50,382 nt of DNA from Ruminococcus flavefaciens (GTDB lineage Bacteria; Bacillota; Clostridia; Oscillospirales; Ruminococcaceae), in NCBI GenBank assembly GCA_004554385.1, contig SFMO01000087.1:1-50382 (forward strand), written 5' to 3'. Below the pieces are notes generated by a model that ran no database searches, had not been told where the DNA came from, and saw nothing but the letters and a program-made list of their open reading frames with translations. How positions within the stretch are numbered: position 1 is the stretch's first letter; the number at the start of each line of letters is the position of its first letter. The translations under genes and the position numbers were made by a program. Positions 1-7,926 of this stretch are shown here, piece by piece.

Positions 1-34
1 GAAAACGGCGGTAGCTACTTGCACCGTTATCCAT
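1..34 (-). CDS. ECF sigma factor, N-terminal codons only (runs off the window)
   Basis: The first 34 bases, read on the minus strand, encode ATG followed by MDNGASSYRRF. This is almost the same as the first residues of the ECF sigma gene at 7065-7619 (MDNGESSYRRF). The similarity continues into the ribosome binding site (GCGAAAGGAGT) just upstream. It is therefore very probably the start of a paralogous sigma-70 family gene whose body lies outside the window. Only 11 codons are visible, so no domain can be checked. It is divergent from the dockerin gene at 271 and has its own ECF-like promoter at 104-130. Confidence 0.7.
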   Translation of the reverse strand, partial: MDNGASSYRRF

Positions 35-103
35 ATTAGACTCCTTTCGCAGCCGTGCTTTCTGCACCTGTTTGGGTTTAGTGATATGTCTCTTCATATA
101 TAA

Positions 104-130
104 GTCGTAAAAAACACGAAAATGTCTCAC
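104..130 (-). promoter_or_regulatory. ECF-type promoter for the truncated sigma gene
   Basis: On the minus strand there is GTGAGAC, a 16-nt spacer, then CGAC followed by TTATA. The GAGAC/CGAC pair with a 16-17 nt gap fits the general ECF pattern (AAC-like -35, CGT/CGA-like -10). It mirrors the element at 195-221. That it is used by the adjacent sigma is inference. Confidence 0.5.
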
Positions 131-142
131 ATAAATTATAAA

Positions 143-188
143 TTTTCTGAAATTTATTGTCAACAAACATTTTCTGAATTTTTCTGAA
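143..188. repeat. Three TTTTCTGAA repeats between the divergent promoters
   Basis: TTTTCTGAA occurs at 143-151, 170-178 and 180-188 in the AT-rich stretch between the two mirror promoters. The last two are 10 bp apart, about one helical turn. They could be activator sites or simple AT-rich drift. Confidence 0.35.
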
Positions 189-194
189 AAAAAG

Positions 195-221
195 GTGAGA
201 CAAAATGCGTTTTTTTACGAC
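195..221 (+). promoter_or_regulatory. ECF-type promoter for the dockerin gene at 271
   Basis: GTGAGAC (195-201), a 16-nt spacer and CGAC (218-221) followed by TTATTAG. It matches the minus-strand element at 104-130 almost base for base, so the two form an inverted repeat of about 30 bp around an AT-rich core. Transcription would start near 228, ahead of an AAAGGAGG ribosome binding site. Confidence 0.5.
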
Positions 222-270
222 TTATTAGTGAAAGCAAAAAACCTAAAAAATTCCTAAAGGAGGTCATATT

Positions 271-1350
271 ATGAAAAAGAAGATAATGTCAATAATTGCA
301 GCTGCGGCTGTAATAGCAAGTGGTTCTCAGCTTTGTGCGAATGCTGTTTATACTGAAAGAATGACTTCGACAGACCACACGGATTATCTTAAAATTGACT
401 TCATGTCAGACGAAAATCAGGATTTCTATATTCGTACAGGCGACAAAAAAGATCCTGAAAATCCGTATTATTACAATATACTTGTGGAGGACAAGCGCAG
501 CGACAGAGTATTCATCGGTATGCCAAGGGAAGAAACAGATCCAAGGAAAGGCTCTGCCATGGAAACGAAGGACGAAGTTTCCGAGCGAATCAATTTGCTG
601 TTCGAAGACTTTGTTACCGAAAGCGGCAATAAAGTAACTGTTTGCAGAAACCCATTCAATAGTGCTTACGGCTATTATGTAACTCCTTATGACGATGAAA
701 AGCCCGGCGCAGTTCTTGAGCTTACAGCTAATGATGCCCGCAAAATAAAGGATATACTTATCAAAGGCGGCATAACTGCTGATATGATCTACTCCACTGA
801 TGTTAACAGTCCGCACAAGGGGTATACATACCTTACTCTGATGAAATATCCGTCCGATGTTTATACAGAAAGAACAGCCGGATTGTCAGGACAGGCAAGA
901 ACTGCTGTATATAGTGAAATTAAAGCAGAGGCAGTATCCGCACTTGAAAAATACATTGAAGATAATAACTTGGATTTCACTCTGACTACTTCTGGTGAAA
1001 ATGTGATGGAAATAAGCCTTAAACCAAATTATGAGATATCCTTTGAAGATCACCTTGCAGTTCTTAAAGATATACACGACAAGACCAATATTGGAGTGAT
1101 CAGTATACTTGAATTGGCTGCAGCAGGCGAGAAATTCGGCGGTATCGACCTTATGAATGCTGTTGACGGCGATTCCAACTGCGATGAGCAAATGGATATG
1201 GCTGACGTTGTGTTCATCATGCAGGCACTTGCAAATCCCAATAAGTACCAGCTCTCTGAGCAGGGAAGCTTCAATGCAGACCTTGACGGTAACGGCATAA
1301 CAGTTGGCGATGCACAGGCGATACAGAATATGCTTCTTGATATTGGCTGA
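271..1350 (+). CDS. Secreted dockerin-containing protein
   Basis: 359 aa. Residues 1-25 form a signal peptide (KKK, then a hydrophobic run ending near CANA). Residues 26-200 contain no family I recognise. Residues 216-285 form a small alpha/beta-looking module (ALEKYIEDNNLDF...) that resembles the module just before the dockerin in the serpin at 3504-6077. Residues 300-358 are a dockerin type I: two calcium loops (DSNCDEQMD and DLDGNG) separated by a helix with MADVVFIMQALANPN. The dockerin should attach the protein to a cohesin scaffoldin on the cell surface. Its start is fixed by AAAGGAGG seven bases upstream. It is divergent from an ECF sigma gene with a mirror-image promoter, so it is probably a target of that sigma. 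The function of the non-dockerin part is unknown. Confidence 0.85.
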   Translation: MKKKIMSIIAAAAVIASGSQLCANAVYTERMTSTDHTDYLKIDFMSDENQDFYIRTGDKKDPENPYYYNILVEDKRSDRVFIGMPREETDPRKGSAMETKDEVSERINLLFEDFVTESGNKVTVCRNPFNSAYGYYVTPYDDEKPGAVLELTANDARKIKDILIKGGITADMIYSTDVNSPHKGYTYLTLMKYPSDVYTERTAGLSGQARTAVYSEIKAEAVSALEKYIEDNNLDFTLTTSGENVMEISLKPNYEISFEDHLAVLKDIHDKTNIGVISILELAAAGEKFGGIDLMNAVDGDSNCDEQMDMADVVFIMQALANPNKYQLSEQGSFNADLDGNGITVGDAQAIQNMLLDIG

Positions 1351-1356
1351 ACCGGG

Positions 1357-1386
1357 AAAAAGCTCCGTTTATACGGAGCTTTTTAT
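1357..1386 (+). terminator. Intrinsic terminator after the first dockerin gene
   Basis: Arms AAAAAGCTCCGT and ACGGAGCTTTTT enclose a 4-nt loop and run into a T-rich tail. It sits 7 bases after the stop codon. Confidence 0.85.
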
Positions 1387-1422
1387 ATTATTCAGGATTT
1401 TTAATTCTGTAACAAATGACTA

Positions 1423-1451
1423 TTGATTTAATTTCCAATATATGATATTAT
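1423..1451 (+). promoter_or_regulatory. Sigma-A-type promoter of the second dockerin gene
   Basis: TTGATT, a 17-nt spacer and TATTAT, about 50 bases before the ATG at 1508. Confidence 0.6.
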
Positions 1452-1507
1452 GAAAATGAGATCTGTCAGAAATGAATGGCAGTGATGATCAATGAGGAGA
1501 TGATATT

Positions 1508-3331
1508 ATGAAAAAGCAGTTTTTAGCATTTGCAATGGCAGCCATGTGCCTGACAAGTGCTGTGACAGTCAATAATGTGTGCGGAAATGTTGTTGCAGCT
1601 GACAGCGATACGACAGCGGCTCAGACGAAAAAGAAAATGACACTTGACGATGTAAAGGAACTCTCAAAGAAGGGCAAAAGTCTGGACTGGGAAGACCTGG
1701 ATGCGTTTGAGGCAAAATGGCGCAATGCCGGAGTTTATTCGCGATTCTGCAAATTTGACCTCGGAGACGGTTTCTTTCTTGTGGTAGGCGGTGAGCCGAA
1801 TTTCCGTCCGGAAACAGTATGGCTTTGCTATTCAAGCATGGATAACTACGTCGATGTGAAAACAGGCGATGTCAGCGAGTTTATAAGCAAATATGCAAAG
1901 GAGGATAAGGTCACCACGACCACAAAAGCGGCTGTGACCACAACTTCAAAAGCTGTAACGACAACTACTACTGCAAAAGCAACAACTACCACAACTGCAA
2001 AAACGACCACAACTTCAAAAGCTGTAACAACAACCACTACAGCAAAAGCAACGACCACAACGACTGTTTCGGAAATGCCTGTGACACTCAAAGGCGACGC
2101 AAACTGCGATGGTCAGGTAGATATGGCAGACGTTGTGCTTGTAATGCAGGCTCTGGCAAATCCAAACAGATACGATGTAAACGGCACAGCATATGTCCAC
2201 CTTACCCCACAGGGCAAGATAAATGCAGATATGGACGGCTTCGGTATGACCGTAGGAGACGCTCTGACTATACAGCGGAAACTCCTCGGACTGGATAATG
2301 AAAACAGCTTTGACGCTTCTGGTATCGTTACCTTTGACATGGAGCCCACAAAGCTTGGCGCCGAGGAATTCCTTGCAAAAAATCCTGAGATAGCAAGCAG
2401 ATATGTAGATGACGAGCTGTACAACATAACTCCGTCTAAAATAACGGAAAAGTTCGGCTTTACAGTATTCAAGTTCACAAAGTCATGCGAAAGCTACGTT
2501 GTTTACAAGGACAAGACATATCTTCTCGAATCAAGCTTCGGCGGTCCGGGAACAATTTCCTTTGCTGCTGCCGACCTCAACAAGGACGGAAACTACGAGC
2601 TCTATTTTACATTCTCATACGGTTCGGGAATGAATTATGCAGAGGTTAGCTGCTTCGACACATCGGAAGATACCGAGTTCTATTTCTGTTCCGATTATTT
2701 TAATGATGATATGACCTTGGCTGTAGAAAACGGCAGGCTGTGCGTATACAAGGCTGCTTATAAAGACTTAGGCAGCTTTGTAAGTATCAAAACTGAGCCC
2801 AAGGAAAAGATAGGAGAAATAGTCTACGAGTACGGTGTTATCCGCTTCAAGCGCACAGACATTGAGGTGAGTGACGAAATGAAGGTCGAGCTCAATACTA
2901 CTATCACGAAAAAAGGTTCAGAATATGTTGAGATGAAGCCTGATAAAGCTATGGTAAGCAGCTATGATGTCTTACTAAGCTCCCTCAACGGAGTAGGTGT
3001 ATGGTTTCAGTTTGAATCGCCGAAGTATCCCGTAACCGTCAGCACAGAAAACGGAAAATTCAAGTCATTTACCTATGACGGCGGCGGACTCGGAACGATA
3101 AACGACGAGGGCAAGACCTACACGGTTGGCAGAAAAGGCACTGTAAGCTTTGTCCCCGAGTCGGTGAATATTCCCGATGACTATAAAGCCGAGATAAAGA
3201 TAACAGGTGAAGAAAACGGCAAGACCATAGACCTTGGAACACTTGTTATCACTAAGAATGTCAGCGGCAATGACGGTTTATTATCAGCTACATTTAAAAG
3301 TGCAGCTTCTGATGCTGCTGAAAAAACATGA
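1508..3331 (+). CDS. Large secreted protein with an internal dockerin
   Basis: 607 aa. A signal peptide covers about residues 1-31. Residues 43-132 are a small domain (MTLDDVKELSKKGKSLDW...) that I do not recognise. Residues 135-187 are a Thr-rich linker with a repeated KAVTTTTTAKATTTTT unit. Residues 196-262 are a dockerin (GDANCDGQVDMADVV...NADMDGFG). Residues 265-607 are a long unrecognised C-terminal part, beta-rich in look. An internal rather than terminal dockerin is uncommon. AGGAG seven to ten bases before the ATG supports the start. It is flanked by its own promoter and by a terminator shared with the convergent serpin gene. The likely role is a cellulosome-attached binding or accessory protein; no catalytic motif is visible. 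Confidence 0.85.
   Translation: MKKQFLAFAMAAMCLTSAVTVNNVCGNVVAADSDTTAAQTKKKMTLDDVKELSKKGKSLDWEDLDAFEAKWRNAGVYSRFCKFDLGDGFFLVVGGEPNFRPETVWLCYSSMDNYVDVKTGDVSEFISKYAKEDKVTTTTKAAVTTTSKAVTTTTTAKATTTTTAKTTTTSKAVTTTTTAKATTTTTVSEMPVTLKGDANCDGQVDMADVVLVMQALANPNRYDVNGTAYVHLTPQGKINADMDGFGMTVGDALTIQRKLLGLDNENSFDASGIVTFDMEPTKLGAEEFLAKNPEIASRYVDDELYNITPSKITEKFGFTVFKFTKSCESYVVYKDKTYLLESSFGGPGTISFAAADLNKDGNYELYFTFSYGSGMNYAEVSCFDTSEDTEFYFCSDYFNDDMTLAVENGRLCVYKAAYKDLGSFVSIKTEPKEKIGEIVYEYGVIRFKRTDIEVSDEMKVELNTTITKKGSEYVEMKPDKAMVSSYDVLLSSLNGVGVWFQFESPKYPVTVSTENGKFKSFTYDGGGLGTINDEGKTYTVGRKGTVSFVPESVNIPDDYKAEIKITGEENGKTIDLGTLVITKNVSGNDGLLSATFKSAASDAAEKT
1907..2071 (+). repeat. Thr-codon repeat tract inside the dockerin gene
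   Basis: The linker is built from ACN-rich, nearly repeated DNA: a roughly 69-base unit occurs twice (about 1938-2000 and 2007-2069). Such tracts can change length by slippage. Confidence 0.7.
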
Positions 3332-3461
3332 GCTTTATCAGCGTACAGTCATAATTGCACCACAGTTCTTTATGTCAGACTCATTTTGCATGAAGGTCAG
3401 AACAGAGTACTGTAAAAATCAGAGATATTATGTATTTCGGACTGTTGAGCAGGCATTAATA

Positions 3462-3500
3462 AAAACAGGCAGAACATTTTCAGTTCTGCCTGTTTTGTTA
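3462..3500. terminator. Bidirectional terminator between convergent genes
   Basis: Perfect 14-bp arms AAAACAGGCAGAAC (3462-3475) and GTTCTGCCTGTTTT (3483-3496), 7-nt loop, T-rich on both sides. It serves the serpin gene on the minus strand and probably the dockerin gene on the plus strand. The 3332-3461 stretch before it shows nothing else. Confidence 0.85.
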
Positions 3501-3503
3501 TAT

Positions 3504-6077
3504 TTACTTTTCTCCGAGCTCTGTTGCAGCGCCGATAAACAGCGGAACATTATTATTGTCTACTATCATGTAAACGAATGGTCTGTCAAGATTTACGTAT
3601 ACTTCTTTTTTTAGCTGACGCATTGCACTGCCGGCTGCCATTTCAACGCTTGTAGCAGCTGCCGCCTTTGTACCCTGTTCGGTTACCTTGATCTTGGTCT
3701 TGTGTGATACCTTGCTTATCCAGAGATTCTGTGCCCCGGATACAGAAAGATCGTTTATCTTTGAGAAGTCAGCTTTTGAGGAGTCAAATGCTGATGCCAT
3801 ACCAAGATCCTTGAGTATTTCGTTGAGAGTTGTATCGTAGTCGTATTCAAATTTCGGTATCATAGTGTAGAGGTCAATAGACTCAGGATCTTCACACTTG
3901 CTGAGACCTGCAAGGAGCTTCTCAGGGTCAAGACTATTTACATATCCGACTATATCATTGTCACGGGGAAGTATTCCCACGAAGCTGTACCTTCCGTTTG
4001 CATAGGGCTTCTTGAAGGCATCTGCATCTCCCAGATCGAAGTACTCGCTTTCTTTGCTGTTAAGCCGCTGTATTGTGCGTTTTTCGCCGTTAAGAGCGGT
4101 GAATTGTCCTTCGGGAGCCCAATAATATGGCTTCTGCCAGTCAGCCTCGAAATACAGGGTATTGATGAGCATCATCATGATCTCCTGACCATCTTTGGGA
4201 GAAAGATCGCCCTTTTTCAGCAGTGACGGTATCATACCGTTGGTATTTTTATTCACCCAGCTGTTTATTTCGTTTTCGGTAGTTTCGGTGAATGGAGCCT
4301 TGTACAGCTCTGCATTATAGTACTTCTTGTTTGTTCCGAGAAAATCGTCATATACCTTGAATGAAGGAATATCCTTGAACCAGATGGAATCTGCAAGGTA
4401 TACCTTTTCTTTTTCGTTCTTGGGGAGCTTGCTTATGTAATAAGCCATATACTCATTGAGCTGATCGAGGGTAAGACCGTTTCCGAGGAGCTTTTCCATT
4501 TCTTTGCGTGTATTGCCGTCAGCGCCGTTAGCTGTCATTGAAAGGGCAGTTGAAATGGAAACAGGGGAGATAAGAAGATTTTCCTCACCCTTTTTTGTGG
4601 GATCGAAACTCTTTTTCAGCAGATCGATTCCGAACTTCATTTCTGCGCCTGCAAACTTTTCGTCCGTTACCTTTCCTTCTGAAGCCTTTACGCTGACTGT
4701 ATTGTCAAGACGGACGCTTGGTGTATCCTCTGTGATACTCTGTGAATTACCGACAATGCTCCAGTCAACGGTCTGTGACTTGTATGCGTCCTTTGGAACA
4801 GAGACCTGAGCGATGCACACTGATACTACTGCTGCTAAAGGAACACCGCTTTCAAATGTATCTTTGACAGAGACAGATATTTTCTCATCAGAGATGTCCA
4901 CATTATCTATTTTATATTCGGCTTCCGTTCCTGCTGACTGGTATACAGAGTCAATGAGCAGAACGTTGTCCTTGAAGAAGCTGTCGCTGTACTTTTCGAG
5001 ATATGCTGCAATGTCATTCTCATTCAGTACCTTGCCAAGATAGTTTTTCAGCTCGCCTGTACTTGTAATTACGGCGGAATATCCGGGATCACGGCAGATG
5101 TCCCAGAAATCGCTGACCAGATCATTTACATGCCAGTCAACTGCCGTTTCGTATTTTACACTGTCGGATTTGCTGAGCTCGGAAACAAGATCGCTGAACT
5201 TTTCTGCTTCATCATATACCATACTGTACCAGGACATTTCACTGTTGCGTATGAACTGATTTCCTGAATGAACTATCCTGACAGTTTCATTGTTTTCGTA
5301 TTCGATCTTTATATCCCACATGCCGCCATCTGTCTGACCTGCCGTTTCGGTGTTCTCGTCGGAGAGATTCAGAGATGACAGATAATCGATAACAGCCTGA
5401 GCTTTATCGCCTGTGAGTGTAAGATCATACCATGGCGGGTTGTGAGTTATCTTAACGGTTGCAGCCTTGCTGTTCTTTAGTCCAAGCAGGGAAGCAGCGT
5501 CTGTCTTGCCTGCGGTCTGACCAAGAAGCGACATCTGTATGGACTGAGCGTCACCGACTGTAAGACCGTCGCCGTCCATATCCGCATTCTTTCTGCCCTG
5601 CTCTGTGAGATGTACCTCGGCAGTGCCGTTTTCACCGTATTTATTGGGATTTGAAAGAGCCTGCATTACGAGGACGACGTCTGCCATATCTAGCTGACCG
5701 TCACAATTTGCATCACCTCTGAGGTTCTGGATAAAGCCTGTGACCTCAAATGTATCCACGCCGTATTCGATAAGTGATTCGTCAAGGCCTGATTCATTAA
5801 CAAAGGTTTTTACAGGTTCAAGGGTGTCGAAGCTCTCAGCTATTACGCTGACCTTGCTCCTGTTCTGTCCGAGAGCAGTGTATGCCTTGATATTGTTGTC
5901 TGTCAGGTACTTGTCGATAGTCAGCTTGATATTTGCGATATTTTCGTCAAGCACCAGAGATGAGTCATACACCTTGTCTCTGTTTTCAGTGTCTGCAAAG
6001 CCGGGTATTGAAGCAGTTGATACTGCTGTCAGTGCCGCAGCCATCAGTGTGGCAAGGATTTTTTTAGTGTTTCTCAT
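3504..6077 (-). CDS. Dockerin-bearing serpin (secreted protease inhibitor)
   Basis: About 857 aa. Signal peptide near 1-28. Residues 47-115 are the same kind of module that precedes the dockerin in the gene at 271. Residues 120-187 are a dockerin (GDANCDGQLDMADVV...NADMDGDG). Residues 195-440 are unrecognised. Residues 475-857 are a full serpin domain with LLISPVSISTALSMTANGA, DSIWFKD, NTLYFEADWQKPY and the C-terminal RPFVYMIVDNNNVPLFIGA. The reactive-loop hinge EQGTKAAAATS (Gly P15, Thr P14, Ala P12-P9) is of the inhibitory type. Counting from the hinge puts P1/P1' near Gly-Ser, with an Arg four residues on. I chose the ATG at 6077 over 6086 because AGGA is 8 bases from the former and abuts the latter. 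Dockerin serpins are known from Clostridium thermocellum; protection of cellulosomal proteins is the likely role. Confidence 0.9.
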   Translation of the reverse strand: MRNTKKILATLMAAALTAVSTASIPGFADTENRDKVYDSSLVLDENIANIKLTIDKYLTDNNIKAYTALGQNRSKVSVIAESFDTLEPVKTFVNESGLDESLIEYGVDTFEVTGFIQNLRGDANCDGQLDMADVVLVMQALSNPNKYGENGTAEVHLTEQGRKNADMDGDGLTVGDAQSIQMSLLGQTAGKTDAASLLGLKNSKAATVKITHNPPWYDLTLTGDKAQAVIDYLSSLNLSDENTETAGQTDGGMWDIKIEYENNETVRIVHSGNQFIRNSEMSWYSMVYDEAEKFSDLVSELSKSDSVKYETAVDWHVNDLVSDFWDICRDPGYSAVITSTGELKNYLGKVLNENDIAAYLEKYSDSFFKDNVLLIDSVYQSAGTEAEYKIDNVDISDEKISVSVKDTFESGVPLAAVVSVCIAQVSVPKDAYKSQTVDWSIVGNSQSITEDTPSVRLDNTVSVKASEGKVTDEKFAGAEMKFGIDLLKKSFDPTKKGEENLLISPVSISTALSMTANGADGNTRKEMEKLLGNGLTLDQLNEYMAYYISKLPKNEKEKVYLADSIWFKDIPSFKVYDDFLGTNKKYYNAELYKAPFTETTENEINSWVNKNTNGMIPSLLKKGDLSPKDGQEIMMMLINTLYFEADWQKPYYWAPEGQFTALNGEKRTIQRLNSKESEYFDLGDADAFKKPYANGRYSFVGILPRDNDIVGYVNSLDPEKLLAGLSKCEDPESIDLYTMIPKFEYDYDTTLNEILKDLGMASAFDSSKADFSKINDLSVSGAQNLWISKVSHKTKIKVTEQGTKAAAATSVEMAAGSAMRQLKKEVYVNLDRPFVYMIVDNNNVPLFIGAATELGEK

Positions 6078-6112
6078 AAAGACCATCCTTTCATAGATAA
6101 TAACAGTTAAAA

Positions 6113-7078
6113 TCAGGTTATTTGCTTCATTATGTTATATATATCTGTATCCCGGGTGTGATACAGGTAATATTCATTATGGCCATAGAATTTTACAGCA
6201 ATGGCGCTTTCAGCATCTATGCCGTTTATATGGAACGCCTCAGCCGTACACTGCTTTATAAAGCCTTCAACGGGCTGACCGCTCTCCATATTGACACTTC
6301 CTATCATATCTCCGACATACCTGTCTGATATTACACAGCCGCTTGTGTAAGTTTCGGCGTATCCGCTTACATAGGCATTTGTGAACTGCTGATATATGGG
6401 AAGACCATACCAGGGATCGTATATTCCGCCTCCGCCGTTGCCTTCAGTTGAGGGGGAGGCAGCTCCTCCTCCGGCTGTCTGAGAGCCGCCGCTGCCCTCT
6501 GTGCCGCTTGACGGCAGTGCACCGCCTGCACCTGTACCTGTTGACGGATCACCGCTTATTTCGCTGTAAGAAATTGTGGTTGTGATTATAGCGTGAGGTA
6601 CAGGCTGACTTGTTGACGAAGTAGTTTTTGCGGCAGCTGATGAAGTGGCGGCAGCCTTAGTTGTCGATAAAGCAGTTACAGTAGAAGCTTCGGATGATTC
6701 CTCAGCTGAAACAGCTGTAGTTACAGAAGCTTCCGCAGTAGTCTGTGAAATTTTCGTGGTCTGCGTTGAAGCTGAAACGGAAGTTTCAGATGTTTCTGAT
6801 GTAATAACTGTTTTATTTGTTGTTGTGATGAGTGCTGTTTCCGAAGCGTGGGGCAATGTTGTGGTGACTGATGTGTTATTGATGATATTATCAGGGGACG
6901 GCAGCTGTTCAGGGCGCTTATATCCCTTCCATATGCCGAAGCCGATTATAAAAGCTCCCATAACTGCTATTGCAGCAGGTACAGACCTCTTTATAAAAGT
7001 TATTCTTTTCTTTCTTTTTCTCTCGTGCTCATCTCGGACTTCAAGTACATATCTTGCCATTTCATCATAAGTTTTCAT
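6113..7078 (-). CDS. Membrane-anchored protein with S/T-rich linker, putative regulator of the ECF sigma
   Basis: 321 aa. Residues 1-30 are charged and cytoplasmic (DEHERKRKKR), 33-51 are one membrane helix, 60-165 are a Thr/Ser/Ala linker, 170-215 are Gly/Ser-rich, and 216-321 are a compact extracellular domain of unknown family (PWYGLPIYQQF...). Its start overlaps the end of the sigma gene by 14 bases, so the two are translationally coupled. That arrangement, with one helix, is typical of a sigma/anti-sigma pair. The cytoplasmic part is too short for a zinc anti-sigma domain, so the anti-sigma role is inference. The layout resembles RsgI-type sensors in logic only, not in sequence. Confidence 0.6.
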   Translation of the reverse strand: MKTYDEMARYVLEVRDEHERKRKKRITFIKRSVPAAIAVMGAFIIGFGIWKGYKRPEQLPSPDNIINNTSVTTTLPHASETALITTTNKTVITSETSETSVSASTQTTKISQTTAEASVTTAVSAEESSEASTVTALSTTKAAATSSAAAKTTSSTSQPVPHAIITTTISYSEISGDPSTGTGAGGALPSSGTEGSGGSQTAGGGAASPSTEGNGGGGIYDPWYGLPIYQQFTNAYVSGYAETYTSGCVISDRYVGDMIGSVNMESGQPVEGFIKQCTAEAFHINGIDAESAIAVKFYGHNEYYLYHTRDTDIYNIMKQIT

Positions 7079-7619
7079 AGCTGAAGCCCTCCTTTACGAG
7101 TTCTGCTCTAAGCGCTTTCCTTGCATTATACAGTAGATTTTCGATCTGCTTTCTTGACCTGCCCGTGATCCTGGCTGTGTCTTCATTGCTGAAGTCCTCA
7201 AAATAGGTCAGATAGAGCACCTGCTGATATTCCTCCTTAAGTCTGCGCATGGCATGACGAAGGTTGATCTTCTGCTCTGTTATCAGATAGCTTTGTTCAA
7301 TATCGGCTTCATCGGAAACGGAGCCGTAATCGTCAAGAGAAACATCTCTGTTCCGTTTAAAACGCCTTTGATGGTCCACGGCAATATTTCTGCCTATGGT
7401 ATAAAGCCATGTTTTGAAAGAGCTTTTGCCGTTGAATCCCGGCTTTTTTACAGCAAGTTTTATAAATGTGTCCTGAACACAATCCTCAGCAGAGCTGATA
7501 TCATCAGTATAACTGCGCAGATACAGCATGAGACCGTCCCTGAATTCATGAACGAGCTCGACCATGCCATTGTCATCGCCTGCAAGGAAACGGCGGTAGC
7601 TACTTTCACCGTTATCCAT
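7065..7619 (-). CDS. RNA polymerase ECF sigma factor
   Basis: 184 aa, usual length for the family. Region 2 is visible at 10-80 (SAEDCVQDTFIKLAVK, FKTWLYTIGRNIAVDHQRR). Region 4 covers about 115-170 (RLKEEYQQVLYLTYFEDFSNEDTARITGRSRKQIENLLYNARKAL split over two helices). AAAGGAG lies 8 bases before the ATG. The first 11 codons and the ribosome binding site are nearly identical to those of the partial gene at 1-34, so the two sigmas are paralogues. Its promoter (upstream of 7620) contains CGTCTAA but no clear partner -35, so autoregulation is not certain. It is followed by the membrane protein gene at 6113, with a 14-base overlap. Confidence 0.92.
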   Translation of the reverse strand: MDNGESSYRRFLAGDDNGMVELVHEFRDGLMLYLRSYTDDISSAEDCVQDTFIKLAVKKPGFNGKSSFKTWLYTIGRNIAVDHQRRFKRNRDVSLDDYGSVSDEADIEQSYLITEQKINLRHAMRRLKEEYQQVLYLTYFEDFSNEDTARITGRSRKQIENLLYNARKALRAELVKEGFSYENL

Positions 7620-7799
7620 GTATGTGACTCCTTTCGCGTCTGATCTTACGCTCTTTACTAATTAGACGTAACAAGAGCGGAAAAACACTAAGCAAATTTA
7701 CAGTTAAATGAAAAAATAATTACGGAGTATTCTTACTATTAATCTAACATCTGAATGATGTGTTGTCAATAGATTTTTTTCTGTGTCCATGAAAGAATA

Positions 7800-7854
7800 T
7801 TAAGAAAAATTTAAGATTTTCAGCAGGGGAATAATAAGATTCCGATCTTATAAT
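7800..7854. promoter_or_regulatory. Candidate response-regulator sites upstream of the two-component operon
   Basis: TTAAGA occurs at 7800-7805 and 7811-7816, an 11-bp direct repeat typical of OmpR/PhoB-type sites. A short dyad TAAGAT-TCCG-ATCTTA follows at 7839-7854, directly ahead of the -35. The rest of the 7620-7855 gap holds only the leader of the sigma gene. Confidence 0.35.
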
Positions 7855-7855
7855 A

Positions 7856-7884
7856 TTGACAGAAGAACGACAGAGCGGTAAAAT
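7856..7884 (+). promoter_or_regulatory. Sigma-A promoter of the two-component operon
   Basis: TTGACA, 17-nt spacer, TAAAAT. A GCGGTAAA...TTTACCGC hairpin overlaps the -10 and the start of the leader (7876-7913). Confidence 0.75.
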
Positions 7885-7926
7885 ATATAAGTACATTTAC
7901 ATATTTACCGCCGAAAGGACTTTATC

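Noticed and set aside
1846..2091. Val-rich minus-strand frame
   Set aside because: It is the shadow of the Thr-codon linker on the plus strand.
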